Of a stretch of DNA of 64,000 bases, positions 11,301 to 19,734 are shown in pieces. Source of the stretch: Eutreptiella sp. 'Long Island Sound 2002' (Eukaryota; Euglenozoa; Euglenophyceae; Eutreptiales; Eutreptiaceae); the NCBI GenBank assembly GCA_964036045.1, contig OZ038379.1, forward strand, positions 111,050,611 through 111,114,610, in the 5' to 3' direction. The first letter of the stretch is position 1. Each line of letters opens with the position of its first letter. A model generated the notes under the pieces. It saw nothing but the letters and a program-made list of their open reading frames with translations, did no database searches and was not told where the DNA came from. The translations under genes and the position numbers were made by a program.

Positions 11301-12448
11301 TGCTGCATAGCGCGTCGCGGGCGTGGTACTGGGTTGTGGCGGCGTTGGAGCCCCACTCCTCGGCGCTGCGCCTGTACGATCGCGGGCAGGGCACGGTGCT
11401 CACGGTCCGCCCCGCCGACCTGGAGGCCCTGCACCTTAGTGCACTGAGTGGCGACGGGGGCGACGCGCTGTGCCTCCAGGGGACCGTGGCAGGCGCGGCC
11501 GCGACACGCTTCCGCCGGCAGAGCGGAGGAGATGCCCTCCGCCTGGTTATGGCGGAGAACATGGGGCCGTGGCTCCGGGCGTTCTCCACTTCCAGGTGGA
11601 GGGTCGAGGGCGACCGGGAGAAGTTCGCCGACGCGTGGCGCCGCTGGGTGGATGAGCAGTTTCCCGTGGGGGGAATGCTGCACCTGCCGCAACCACCAAG
11701 CGTGCCACCAGTGCGGCCTGCGGCGCCCCCAGCTGCGGCGGCGAAGCAGGCCCCGAAAGCGGCGCCCCAGCCGCCGCCCAAGAGGAGCCCCCCGCCTCAG
11801 TATGGCGCCTATGTCAACATTCGGTACGTGCTGCGGCACTTCGGCGGTGACTTGGCCACGGATCAGCGTGGGACAAAGACGATCAACGTCTGCCCCTGGT
11901 CTCGGCTGGATGGGGCTGGTCACTGCACATGGAAAGCTGGCACGCACTGCCGGCCTACCCACCTCCACCCCAAGGACCTGCTAGACCACATCCAGCGGGA
12001 CCATGTGACTGATCCGGCACAACGGGACCAGGCGCTGGCCATGCTGGCTGGCGTTATGCCGGGGGGCCAGGCGGGGCCTTTCGCGTCGGCCCAGGCGGGG
12101 TCCAGAGCGCTCACGCTGCCCACGGGTGCCCGCCCTGCGGCGGGGCGCGGGGCGTCGCCGTCGGCAGCACGGTCTCGGGCGATTGGGTCTGCAGCGCGGC
12201 GAGGGGCAGTGACCTCTACGGGGAGTACGGCAGCAAGTACGTCCGGCGGGCAGACTGAGGGGGAGCCCGCCGCATCTGCCGGGTCTCGGCAGGCGACGAC
12301 AGCCTCGGGCGGAGGCCCACGGGGTCAGGGGCCACCTCGCCAGCCACCCGCGCCGGATGCAGGTGGTCCCCCAGAGCCTGCTGGTGGCCCCTCTCCATCC
12401 AGTGATCCGGATCCGGCGGGGGGCCCCGATCCACACGTGCAGCCGTGA
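5324..12448 (+). CDS. LINE ORF1 protein: His/Pro repeats, CCCH finger, Ulp1-like protease, C-terminal Cys/His cluster (copy 1)
   Basis: 2374 aa, intact. The ATG directly follows an in-frame TAA, so it is the first possible start in this frame. In order: a helix-rich, Leu/Arg-containing N-terminus (about 15-115); a Pro/His-rich region with 63-aa tandem repeats (203-452); acidic low-complexity stretches; a C-x7-C-x5-C-x3-H zinc finger (C1126, C1134, C1140, H1144); beta-rich segments of unknown fold; and a Ulp1/C48-type peptidase signature with HW at 1634-1635, D1650, Q1703 and a DCG box with nucleophile C1711. A proline-rich linker leads to a Cys/His cluster from C2190 ending in H-x4-H, possibly a C2H2-type finger. 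LINE ORF1 proteins normally bind RNA and form RNPs; the fingers suit that role. The protease role (polyprotein cleavage or SUMO/ubiquitin-like deconjugation) is inferred. It ends at TGA 12446-12448, in frame with ORF2. Confidence 0.88.
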   Translation: MSLSVPTNPAELPAFRRRARRLVDTVSDLVRHGPHTYAAFQARVDADRPARDNGWDHFVDVCLRQMLARDPHPYNAPDVQARFAAGTVPFGVHLLNRLLRCLQDLGQLEDAQRGRPPVGLAGQPGYAAPGAIPMPPPPGLGPMPIPPFGTHHHHQLHLHHLLHHPVGFPMMQHHLPHQHVHPAAVPQPPVHLHLHHQLAAVPQHPVHLHHHHHHHQPHRHVEYPHPLPQQHPRPPQHTVPVPEPVPVPGPGRSAQQQGVSQGAVPQHLVHFHHHRHHHHPHQQVEYPHSLPQQQSLAPQHTMPVPESVPLPEPGWDAQQQGVSQGAGPQHPVHPHHHHHQHRPHQHVEYPHPLPQQHPRRPQHTMPVLEPVPVPGPGRSAQQQGVSQEAVPRHPVHPHRHHHHHSPHLHVECPRPPPQRHSQPMPRHAVSVPVPVPAPEPGRGAQQQGVSQGEAAHGVPPGEAKSMGAPAPPLAEPQPEVPAAESPPRTVQMPDPAVPREAPPVVPTGPEPVVPGGMQGAAPVGRTTTGVQAGEDAAQEAAVAGPRGISELLTQALEEYRRTAVRSGGAAPEGADAGELIAQALAAVAPRTDGAQETSTEAVSSGGQDAGRGVPKAQTPAEGGGVVEPSGGRAKGEGVEEWMWEWREWRQVAPGVPCPAGLAYSMDLHAGTSWARLPDNLRARLDAAEAARGGGADERPLAPFPPRPDTPPAVVAAGDGAEGGQEAEEVEDEEAYGPGESALALMFEDDAGPDVYAGMDEDPANEPLRPMPTAVPPPPLGSCERRHCRYHAAEGAHRHRLTGTGQRGAEMLASALERYELQRPGQVAREMALAAASPGDGQVRCVQLGDAAVLGHHPGDVRAAEPQESLPLSVRLSVVRLMGEAGLEDVRRDEGLYVALWRGGADAWRREQAGRPLTPQALGSHALLVALHPEGAEVVFGADRLLLTGDGAVLVPTSSSYRLESRGGDLKLLVVVGTRLDGSAAPQGSARAIPVGGDGEAGRGGDEVGQEQPTGEEQQQDQPEVAREEVDVQAIVAAALARISDAAGPPPTTEELEEEDQRRGGEDAQVAMEQDEEPEFKGEEAQGAGEQDEELVIVGAKEAREVSPREPGVADKAGPKTGEEETCRHWAKGWCMRADACRYAHPQPPVPRGVPQELLLILQAMARVGALSLDRSRDHGRGHGTLLQDAVVKAQGGGLPAVVYAVESGGLTEWAVALPCGMAALLTPFPVVPWRDMVTVQEANLGWVCTWHTHPAGMDPREWQAKAVVTYLSWSLPAAPGAWAQWWDRALSWARDGSAVAACPDLPREPVSVQPWTVSLHLPTVAARLATTDPEVSLLGDREGPGLRLRQGLEVRTARLPSPVDGDILGGLQFTRAGGADVWTAVHRQLPDAWPQVYRPPGHERLVGVEWRVWAANGPCPPLVVLPRRTNHPSWETVAVLWGWVAVRGADGHVFTAPRGTVIETDGGTALQLTAEPLTTHAVVAVLQWGANKPQPWRDQVAVAVWRDLPVLRAAVWSGGAGRHLPGALPWLRGGGDASPPPAELRGALERVYSEPRHQFLVAADHGVELSDDVVALAADVVQCLAPHAMMLPREGWEGQRHDQTPAALLIARYVELGGSEAVYLDRLETPDMRHWTAHHLVAPDTRLAVDPLGRPVVSGAPPQWPHTWDMAVRTMRMAPRGQRAGWPGAERLLAEARAAQVQQPAGNTKDCGVCALMSAVGTLLRVPRPGNLLSALDRRWVAAVVLNRDMGPIARLPSLGELPAAVLEALPAPRAPLDLANVPHNVGLPGARMQHALLCMAAASDGGMSMLATVSLQHVQDAMQQQRMHAPQPWEESAKRWLRVESVSSTHTVGMADMGRLVVLEGAEYWACVRVETGGLEWVVVTACRLRRQQSRGPACYRVFQECLSGLGPVRRAHRCTAEDIPPAPAVFVEVTRPPVVQGQDVWPVVPSNMWQAEHAAGICKALQGHAAALPRAPAAQSSSNRPAASLALLHSASRAWYWVVAALEPHSSALRLYDRGQGTVLTVRPADLEALHLSALSGDGGDALCLQGTVAGAAATRFRRQSGGDALRLVMAENMGPWLRAFSTSRWRVEGDREKFADAWRRWVDEQFPVGGMLHLPQPPSVPPVRPAAPPAAAAKQAPKAAPQPPPKRSPPPQYGAYVNIRYVLRHFGGDLATDQRGTKTINVCPWSRLDGAGHCTWKAGTHCRPTHLHPKDLLDHIQRDHVTDPAQRDQALAMLAGVMPGGQAGPFASAQAGSRALTLPTGARPAAGRGASPSAARSRAIGSAARRGAVTSTGSTAASTSGGQTEGEPAASAGSRQATTASGGGPRGQGPPRQPPAPDAGGPPEPAGGPSPSSDPDPAGGPDPHVQP
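5930..6680 (+). repeat. 189-bp coding tandem repeat in ORF1 (copy 1)
   Basis: About four repeats of 63 codons. The VEYPH/VECPR landmark falls at residues 221, 284, 347 and 410, exactly 63 apart. Each unit has a poly-His block, a PLPQQ block, a PVPEPVPVP-like block and AQQQGVSQ. Length is the same in both copies. Confidence 0.85.
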
Positions 12449-12460
12449 AGGGGCCCCGCC
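12415..12460 (+). promoter_or_regulatory. GC hairpin enclosing the ORF1 TGA (possible recoding or coupling signal, copy 1)
   Basis: The arm 12415-12427 (GGCGGGG-GG-CCCC) can pair with 12450-12460 (GGGGCCCCGCC), giving 11 G-C pairs with a 2-nt bulge. The TGA (12446-12448) sits at the 3' side of the loop, one base before the downstream arm. The downstream reading frame stays open without a frame change. Stop-codon readthrough or termination-reinitiation is the inferred role. GGGGCCCC is itself palindromic, so other foldings are possible. Confidence 0.45.
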
Positions 12461-12478
12461 TCCGACACCAGAGCGGCG

Positions 12479-15400
12479 GTGTCCTGGAACGTCCAGGGCT
12501 CGATGCGGGGGGACGGTGTACCAGTGACCCCAGGTATGCTCGACGGTGATGCGGTGGCGGCGGGTATCATGAAGGCCGAGGGTGCCATCCTGGGCCTATT
12601 CCAGGAGACTGGCCTGCAGGACCCTCAAGGTGTGGTGCACTCCGAGAACCAGTGGCGTCACCATGGGTATCATACATACCCAGGGGTGGATGCCCAGGCG
12701 GCGTCGGCGGCGGCGGTGCGCGGCGGGCTCTTGATTGCCCTTCGGGCGGACGTGTTCGCCGCGGAGGAGGTTCGAGACATCGTGGACATCGTGCCGGGCA
12801 AGGCCATGGCCCTGGATGTGGTGACCGCAGGTGGCACCCTCACGGTCATCAACGTCCACGGCCCGGGCAGCGGCGGCGACTCCTGGGCGTCTAAGGCGTC
12901 CTTCTGGGCTGACGTGGCCATGTACGCGGCGGCCAAGAGCGCGGGTGGCACCAGGGCCGTGCTCCTCGGAGGGGACTTCAACGTGTGGCTGGAGTCCCCG
13001 TGGCACCCTACCACGAGGAGGTTCCAAGCCCTGTGGGAACAGTGTGGCTTCCGCAGGGCAGGCCCGGAACGGGAGGAGGACAGGAGGCCCACGAGGGCGG
13101 GGCACCGACTGGACTCCTTCCTTCTGAACTCGCCTCTGGTCCCGTGGGCGGCGCGTGAGCGCCCTCACTTGGCGCCGGGGCGGTCTCCAGCGTCGCTGGG
13201 GTCGGATCATGGCCCTGTGGTCCTGGACATCCCGCTAGCGGTGGCCGGCAAAGAGAGGGTCACCAGGATGGCCTACTCGCACGCCCAGGGCAGGCTGCAC
13301 GCCATACGCCCGGACTCCCCGGGGGTTCGTGAGGCGGTGGCGGCAGTACTGCAGAAGGCCTGCGGGGATCAGCGATTACAGGCGTGGCTCTCATCGGACC
13401 AGGACACTGCCACCATGGGCACGTCGGAGGTGCAAGCGGTCTTTGACCTGCTCTACGCCTTCCGTGATGACGTGTCCAGGGTCACGGGAGTGCGCATGCC
13501 TTCCGGCGTGGACCCGCAGTACCCACACGGGCAGGCGGAAACGGAGGCGTCGCTGGACCAGGTCCTCTCGGATCAGCAGGCCCTGGCCTGGCGTGCCCAT
13601 CAGCTGTGGCAACGGGACGCGGCGGCGGCCGGACTCCACTCCCAGGAAGCGACTGCCCTGCTACAGCACCTCCGGCGAGTGGACCCCGACCTGTCCCCCG
13701 CCTCGGTTGAGGACCTGCGTGCCGCATTGGACCAACAGCTCCGCCAGCTGGAGACACGCGTGGAGGAGCTGCGGGATGTCCTCAGGAGCAACAGGCGCCG
13801 GTCCATCAAGGACTACTGGCGGGGCAGGGTACCGGACCTGCAGCTCCGATGGACGGCGATACGGGGGGCCATCAACGTGGTGAACTATGCCCCGTCAGGC
13901 CTTTGGTCCGTACGCGTCCGCGAGTCGGAGAAGGTGCTCTTGGAGGCCTCGGACGTCATTGGCGAGGTCCAGAGGTATTGGGAGGCGCTGTACGCCAAGC
14001 GGCCAGTGAACCTGCCGGCCTTCGAGCGGCTGGTCCGGGCCCACATTCCCAAAGGGGTGCCGGAGGAGTGGAGGTCGGTACAGGACTACACCATGCAGGA
14101 CCTTAAAGACGCCGTGAGGCAGGCCGTGGCGGACGACAAAGCTCCGGGGTCCAACCGGGTCACGGCAGCCCTCATAGCAGAGCTGCCTGAACCGGTGCAG
14201 GGGCTCCTGGTGCATGCGTACAGGGCAATCCTGCGGGGTGCGGATGTCCCGGAGTCCTGGCACGAGGCCATTATCTGGCTGATGCCCAAGGGCACAGCCA
14301 CGGGCAACCTGGACGAGTACAGGCCGATAGCGCTGGGGCAGCAAGACATGCGAATGCTCATGACCCCCCTCATGCGGAGGTTCACAGCTGTTCTGGCACG
14401 CAAGGGACTGGCCGCGGACTGGCAGTTCGGAGCCATGCCGGGCTCCACGGCGGCTGCCCCGGTGTTCCTGGCCCAGCGCAGGCTGCAGCGTGGGATGGAG
14501 GAAAACCACGTCCTGGCCTTCGATGTGTCGAAAGCTTTTGACACAGCGCCGCACGGAGCACTGGCGCTACTCCTGCGCCACATGGGTGTCCCGGAGGAGC
14601 TCATCAGGCTCTTCCACACCCTCAGCTGCGGGTCCCTGGTGCGCATCGTCACTGCGCATGGCCCGACGCCGAGCATACGGCTCCACAGGGGCCTGCGGCA
14701 GGGCAGTGCGGAGAGCGCTGTGCTCTACCTCCTCCTATTGGAGCCTCTCCTGCGGAGCCTTGCCTGTAAGGCGCGGGGAGATGCTCGCCACGCGGTGCCA
14801 CCCCTGGTACAGGCGTACTGTGATGACCTCCTGCTGATAGCGCACTCCCTGCCGCAATTCCTGGAGTATGCGGCGATGATAGCGCGGTATCTCACGGACA
14901 TGGGCATGTCCCTCAACGTGAGCAAATGCGCCTATGCCAGTACTGCTCGCATCCACTCGATTATGGTATACCTGAACCCGGGGGACACAGCGGCCCCATG
15001 GGTATGCTTACGTGCCAAGGGCACGGTACCATACTTGGGCCTGCGCCTCGATCCCAGGGGGATGGCGACCATGAAGGAGAAACATGTACTCCGGTGTGAA
15101 GCCCTGCTGAGCTGGTGCAAGAACACGCTGGGGCCGGCGTCGGTACCTCATGAGGTGATGGCGGCCGTGGTTGGTGGCATCGTGCGGTACGCGGCGCCCT
15201 ACCTGTCCGACACGGCGGAGGCGGTGGTCAAGCTGAACACTGCCATCAAGGCTGCGGCCCTGCAGTTTGAGAAGCTGCCCAAGGACCTGTCCAACGTGGC
15301 GGTGCGGTCAGGTCATGGGCTACGGTTGGCAGATGTCCAGGTTATCTGCCGCGACTCCGTCGTGGCGACCGTGGCTCAGCTCACCCACCACAGGTCGATG

Positions 15401-18400
15401 ACGGTCCGTGATGAGCTGCGGGCCATGCTCCGAGACATGCACGTGCAGTACGGAGTGTGCGGGCAGTTCATGGTGCCCTCTGCGTCATTCGCCACGCACG
15501 CTGGCAATACGTGGGTGGACAGGGTGCTCAGGGCGATGGGGACGTTACGCGTGGGGCTTCTCATGCCATCGTCGGTGTACTCGTGTGCACACGCCCATCT
15601 GCCGCAAGTGCAGTGGGCAGGGCGGAAGTGGGTATCCCAATCCTACGCCTTCAAGGGTAGGGACACCTGCATTCTCTCGGGGCCCCGCACGGATGCGGCA
15701 GTGCAGTCCCTGACTGATCCCGCAAATGACCTCCTGCATGCGCGGCTCCCCTGCCCTACGCCTGGGCACTGGGCGGTCCAGCTACAGGAGTGCCACGAGG
15801 ACCACCTGCACCTTCCGCACGCGGGAGTAGGACCCCACCAGCTGGACCATGTGTGGCTCACGGGGCTTCGCGACGTCTTCCGGCCGCAGCTGCCCGGTCC
15901 GTTGACTCACCGGCTCATACACCCGGTGCGCCGAAAGAAGGCCAGCAAACGCAATAGACAGTCCGCTGCGGGGGACGTGTATGTGGTGGGCGGATACAGG
16001 GAGGAAGGATGGGACCCGGCCAACCCGGGGCTGTCCATGCCGTTCGTCCCGCTGGCCGCCCTCCTGTTCCTGCTGGGGGACGTCTTTGAGGGCTACCAGC
16101 AGCAAGACGATCCGGCGTCCGTCCCCCTACTCACTCCCCACGCCGGGGGCGGCATCAGCCCGCCACCACTGTGGGTTGTGCACGGACAGCCGGCGTTTTC
16201 CAGGGCGTGCGCGGCGGTGCACAAGTGCGGCGAATGGGCAATTGTTCTTCTGCTACCGGCAGGCCCAATCCCGGATCCGGATGAGCACTCGGTCCCGGAA
16301 GTGGTCCGAATGTCCAACGTGCCGCATGATCCGCATGTCGCCGTCACGTCGTTGCGTGGCGGTGGCGCAGTGGAGCAGGGGTCTGTCGTGGTGTACCAGC
16401 CTTCCTGCTCCGCAACGGTTTGGGGGGCGGAATACACCACCGCCCTGGACGCCATCAAGTCAGTCTGCGGATGTGACCTGGCCTGGAGACCACATGCGGT
16501 GTATCGACCGAGGGTGGTCCTGTCCCCGGAGCTCACGGCCTCCAGCGCGGCGTCTCTGGGAAAGGTGGTGCAGAGCCCCCACTCCGACGTGGCGTGGCTA
16601 GAGCCCCACCGGTACTGCTGGGTGCCGGTGGCGACTAAAGTCACATCGTCTGACGCGTCGCCCCAGGGAGACGACGCCACAAATGTGGCGGTGGCCAGCC
16701 ACGGAATCCCCACGTGGACGGGTGCCATCTACGGCACGGTCCCGGAGGCAGAGATCATTGGCGCGGCGGCGTACTTGTTGCACACGCCCCCGTCAGCGTG
16801 CACGGTACACGTGGTGGATGCGTCCGTCATAGGAGCGCATCTCCGCAGGGCGCAGGAGGCCCTGTACCGTGGCATCAAGGGGCCGACGTCACATCTGGTC
16901 AATCAACATGCACTGAGCTGGATAGTGGAGGGGCTGCGGCGGCTGCCGCGCCGAGTTGGGGGGCCGCACCACTGGGTGGTGAGACAGAGCTCGCACTTAG
17001 CGGCGGTCCCGCTTGAGGCACCGGACTCTGCCGCGGCCCGTGCGATGGCCCCGCCAGTCCATCTAGTCCTGCCGAAGGAGCACGCCATCCTCTTGGTACC
17101 GGGGGATAATGGTGAGCTCGAGCCGCGTGTACCATCCATGCAAGCCCTTCAGCAGGTCCGGGAGATGGAGTGGCGTTCGCTAGCGGCTCGCACCAGGGCG
17201 CACACGCCACTGGCTGGCGCCTGCGAGGCGATGTCCCTGGGAGCTATGCACCACGGCCCAACGCACAGGAATATGCTGCGGGCACGTGACGGTCGCTTGT
17301 CCACCATGCAGGTCATGCGACGGTGGAGACAGAAGCTCACGCGTGTGGCAATACCGGCCCACCCCTGTATCTTCTGTGGGGGGCCGGAGGAGGACATCGG
17401 CCACATGCGCCTACTGTGTGCGCGGGACGAGGAGGTGGCTGGGCTTCTGTGCAGGCGTGTGGAGGAGTTCACGGCGGAGCTACCCCTAACGGACAGGGCG
17501 GTGGAGTTCGTGGCGTGGAGGGAGCACGGCTGCAGGTGGGCAGAATCCCTGATGGCAGGTGTCGTACCCGGGGACCTGAAGCGGCTGTTCGCTGCGGTGC
17601 GAGCGGCGTCGTCCCGGGGTCCTGCCAAGGCCAGACTCTTTGTGGAGGACATGGTCCAGATTGGGGAAGATGTGTATGCCCGCAGGAACCATCGGCTCAC
17701 CCAGATCATGCAGCTGCCGATGCAAGATCGAAGGAGGGCGGTATACGCGTTCCTGCGCGGTGACACACCCTTCTGCCCGCCGGCAGGGAGGATCCTGCAG
17801 CGTCCGCCGTGGAACCCGTTTGCCGGCCTCCCCGGCGACCTGCGGGCAACCTTTCTGAGGGCGCCGCTGCACGCACTGCTGGTGTCGCGGTCGTGCATCG
17901 AGCGTGAGGAGGCCCTGTCCTTGTTCCCTCACTGGATGGCGGCGGTGGCGCAGGCCTTCGACCGGTGGATCGGTTCCTGGGTGGCGCGAGACATCACAGC
18001 ATTCAGGGAGTGGTCCCGCGTGGTGTCGGCGCAGTCCTGGGCCCAGGTGCGGGGTACCAAGGTGAGACACCCTGACGGCCAGAGTGATCCCTGGCTCCAG
18101 GTGTACGCCAACCATCCGGCGGTGGGGAACGTCGTGGGCTGGCCTCGCGAGGTGCTGCCAGTCCTTCAGCAACCTCTGTGCGGTCTCCCAGTCCTGGCGG
18201 TGGCTGTCGTACTTGACGTGGGTACGTTGTGGCTATGTGACCGGCAGCTGCGACGAGCCGTACCGGCGGTCACGGAGCAGCGGTCCATGGCAGTGTTAGT
18301 GGGCTCCGAGCAGCTGGCGCGGGTACAGGGCGACGACGCGCAAGGCCAAGTCACGGAGGCCATGTTCTCTCTGCCAGAGGGGGACGACCACGTGGCTGCC

Positions 18401-19153
18401 GATGCCCGTCACACCCTTGACACCCTGGGTCTCAGGGCGGTCATTGAGGCTCGGGCGGGAGGGCAACGCTTGGTTCTGGCTTCCGCCAGGGGCCCGGAGC
18501 AGGACGGGGTTGTTGTCATCGGGGAGGTCTTGCGGGACTACGGTTGGGAGCTCCTGGCGCAAGGCACGCGCGGCCCCAAGGTGGCGCGGTGGCCCCGGCT
18601 GCTTGAGAGCCTGCCGGAGATGCCCGACGGACGACCGATACTCCGCCCGGTGTCCACGTGGGAGGAGGCGAGGCGCAGCCTCCTCAGTAGTGCCACAGCA
18701 CGCACGCTGACAGGGGCTTTGCTCGGGCTCCAGGACGCGTGCTGCGATGTATGGCAGGACCTGTGGTCGCAGTGCTGTGATGGTAGCTGCGTTCCATCGC
18801 GGTCTGTGCTTCCGCAGCGATGCCACGGGTGCGGGGAGACGGTGTCCGTTTGGGTTCATCAGTGTGCCTCCGCCCCGCTGTGCGGGACATGTCAAGGGCA
18901 TGCCGACAGGGGGTGGCCTAAGGCGAGGTGGGCACTGCGGCACTCTGGACGGATGTCCTCAAGTGCCTGGACGACTATCCAGGGTGGCCTGAAGAGCGTC
19001 CGAGTGGAAGGGGTACGGTGCCCTGGAGCGCCGTCTGCGGCCCTGCCCCTGATGCTGTGGTGGGCGGCTCTGGAGGGCGACTCACGGATACTCTGGTTGT
19101 GGCATCACGGAGGAAATGGTGACGGAGTGGTGGGTGCCGGGGGTGCAGGTTGA
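12479..19153 (+). CDS. LINE ORF2 protein: APE endonuclease, reverse transcriptase, RNase H, CCHC finger (copy 1, intact)
   Basis: Counted from the GTG at 12479, 2224 aa. The frame is open from 12449, directly after the ORF1 TGA, and the first ATG (12503) lies downstream of the catalytic Asn, so the true start is not a normal AUG. EEP/APE endonuclease: N4, E43, H127, GDFN 165-168, R210/D212, SDH 242-244. RT: KAPGSNR (554-560), YRPIAL (614-619), motif A FDVSKAFD with D682, motif B GLRQGSAES (738-746), motif C YCDD (780-783), motif E YLGLRLD (852-858). RNase H: D1392, E1425, D1447, H1506, D1516. CCHC: C1630, C1633, H1642, C1647. A further 570 aa have no recognised fold except a Cys/His cluster at 2115-2141 (CxxC, HxC, CxxCxxH). 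The protein should nick DNA and prime reverse transcription at the target. Confidence 0.92.
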   Translation: MSWNVQGSMRGDGVPVTPGMLDGDAVAAGIMKAEGAILGLFQETGLQDPQGVVHSENQWRHHGYHTYPGVDAQAASAAAVRGGLLIALRADVFAAEEVRDIVDIVPGKAMALDVVTAGGTLTVINVHGPGSGGDSWASKASFWADVAMYAAAKSAGGTRAVLLGGDFNVWLESPWHPTTRRFQALWEQCGFRRAGPEREEDRRPTRAGHRLDSFLLNSPLVPWAARERPHLAPGRSPASLGSDHGPVVLDIPLAVAGKERVTRMAYSHAQGRLHAIRPDSPGVREAVAAVLQKACGDQRLQAWLSSDQDTATMGTSEVQAVFDLLYAFRDDVSRVTGVRMPSGVDPQYPHGQAETEASLDQVLSDQQALAWRAHQLWQRDAAAAGLHSQEATALLQHLRRVDPDLSPASVEDLRAALDQQLRQLETRVEELRDVLRSNRRRSIKDYWRGRVPDLQLRWTAIRGAINVVNYAPSGLWSVRVRESEKVLLEASDVIGEVQRYWEALYAKRPVNLPAFERLVRAHIPKGVPEEWRSVQDYTMQDLKDAVRQAVADDKAPGSNRVTAALIAELPEPVQGLLVHAYRAILRGADVPESWHEAIIWLMPKGTATGNLDEYRPIALGQQDMRMLMTPLMRRFTAVLARKGLAADWQFGAMPGSTAAAPVFLAQRRLQRGMEENHVLAFDVSKAFDTAPHGALALLLRHMGVPEELIRLFHTLSCGSLVRIVTAHGPTPSIRLHRGLRQGSAESAVLYLLLLEPLLRSLACKARGDARHAVPPLVQAYCDDLLLIAHSLPQFLEYAAMIARYLTDMGMSLNVSKCAYASTARIHSIMVYLNPGDTAAPWVCLRAKGTVPYLGLRLDPRGMATMKEKHVLRCEALLSWCKNTLGPASVPHEVMAAVVGGIVRYAAPYLSDTAEAVVKLNTAIKAAALQFEKLPKDLSNVAVRSGHGLRLADVQVICRDSVVATVAQLTHHRSMTVRDELRAMLRDMHVQYGVCGQFMVPSASFATHAGNTWVDRVLRAMGTLRVGLLMPSSVYSCAHAHLPQVQWAGRKWVSQSYAFKGRDTCILSGPRTDAAVQSLTDPANDLLHARLPCPTPGHWAVQLQECHEDHLHLPHAGVGPHQLDHVWLTGLRDVFRPQLPGPLTHRLIHPVRRKKASKRNRQSAAGDVYVVGGYREEGWDPANPGLSMPFVPLAALLFLLGDVFEGYQQQDDPASVPLLTPHAGGGISPPPLWVVHGQPAFSRACAAVHKCGEWAIVLLLPAGPIPDPDEHSVPEVVRMSNVPHDPHVAVTSLRGGGAVEQGSVVVYQPSCSATVWGAEYTTALDAIKSVCGCDLAWRPHAVYRPRVVLSPELTASSAASLGKVVQSPHSDVAWLEPHRYCWVPVATKVTSSDASPQGDDATNVAVASHGIPTWTGAIYGTVPEAEIIGAAAYLLHTPPSACTVHVVDASVIGAHLRRAQEALYRGIKGPTSHLVNQHALSWIVEGLRRLPRRVGGPHHWVVRQSSHLAAVPLEAPDSAAARAMAPPVHLVLPKEHAILLVPGDNGELEPRVPSMQALQQVREMEWRSLAARTRAHTPLAGACEAMSLGAMHHGPTHRNMLRARDGRLSTMQVMRRWRQKLTRVAIPAHPCIFCGGPEEDIGHMRLLCARDEEVAGLLCRRVEEFTAELPLTDRAVEFVAWREHGCRWAESLMAGVVPGDLKRLFAAVRAASSRGPAKARLFVEDMVQIGEDVYARRNHRLTQIMQLPMQDRRRAVYAFLRGDTPFCPPAGRILQRPPWNPFAGLPGDLRATFLRAPLHALLVSRSCIEREEALSLFPHWMAAVAQAFDRWIGSWVARDITAFREWSRVVSAQSWAQVRGTKVRHPDGQSDPWLQVYANHPAVGNVVGWPREVLPVLQQPLCGLPVLAVAVVLDVGTLWLCDRQLRRAVPAVTEQRSMAVLVGSEQLARVQGDDAQGQVTEAMFSLPEGDDHVAADARHTLDTLGLRAVIEARAGGQRLVLASARGPEQDGVVVIGEVLRDYGWELLAQGTRGPKVARWPRLLESLPEMPDGRPILRPVSTWEEARRSLLSSATARTLTGALLGLQDACCDVWQDLWSQCCDGSCVPSRSVLPQRCHGCGETVSVWVHQCASAPLCGTCQGHADRGWPKARWALRHSGRMSSSAWTTIQGGLKSVRVEGVRCPGAPSAALPLMLWWAALEGDSRILWLWHHGGNGDGVVGAGGAG

Positions 19154-19734
19154 TGGGGAGGGGAATAGTGGGTGCACCAGCTACCATCCCTACGCTGGAC
19201 GCAGCGGAGGGAGTGGCGCCAGAGAAGCAGTGCCTACGCGGCCTGATTGTGCGGTACTGGCAGGCGGCGTATGACGGCCAACGTGATGTGACAGGTCGTG
19301 CCGGCCTGATGGTGAGCCGTACTGCCCCCGTGCATGAGGGTCGGACAGGGATGCTTCACCCGCCTGCCCCGGGTCGCCGCATACAACAGTGAGGTGTCAT
19401 GGGTCGTCCCGACCAGGGTAATAAGGCCCAAACCCCTGTAGGGTATTCCCATGGCACCGGGGTCTCTACTGGCGGCCCGGCTACGGCAGTCTTGGGAGTG
19501 GTTGCTCGGGATACACCGGGGGTGCACGGAGTTGTTTGGGGGTTACAGCGCTGCGGCGCCCCCTGGGAGTGTTACACGGGGTTGCGGGGTCCGCCTGCAG
19601 GCCCCAGGAGCGGCGACGGGGCGAAGATGTGTGCGTGGAAGGTTATGACGGTGGGATCATCAGGGGGACAGTATGGCGAGCGTCGTGGAGACGGCATGGC
19701 AGCCTGGAGGGAGCGCTCACAGGGGGCACGTGGA

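Noticed and set aside
12449-12503. A nuclear code in which TGA is a sense codon
   Set aside because: TGA is absent from about 4,600 codons otherwise and also ends ORF2, so it behaves as a stop.
17365-19153. Restriction-like endonuclease (Dualen/RandI-type second nuclease) at the ORF2 C-terminus
   Set aside because: A CCHC motif is present, but I could not find the R/K-PD and downstream acidic/E motifs.
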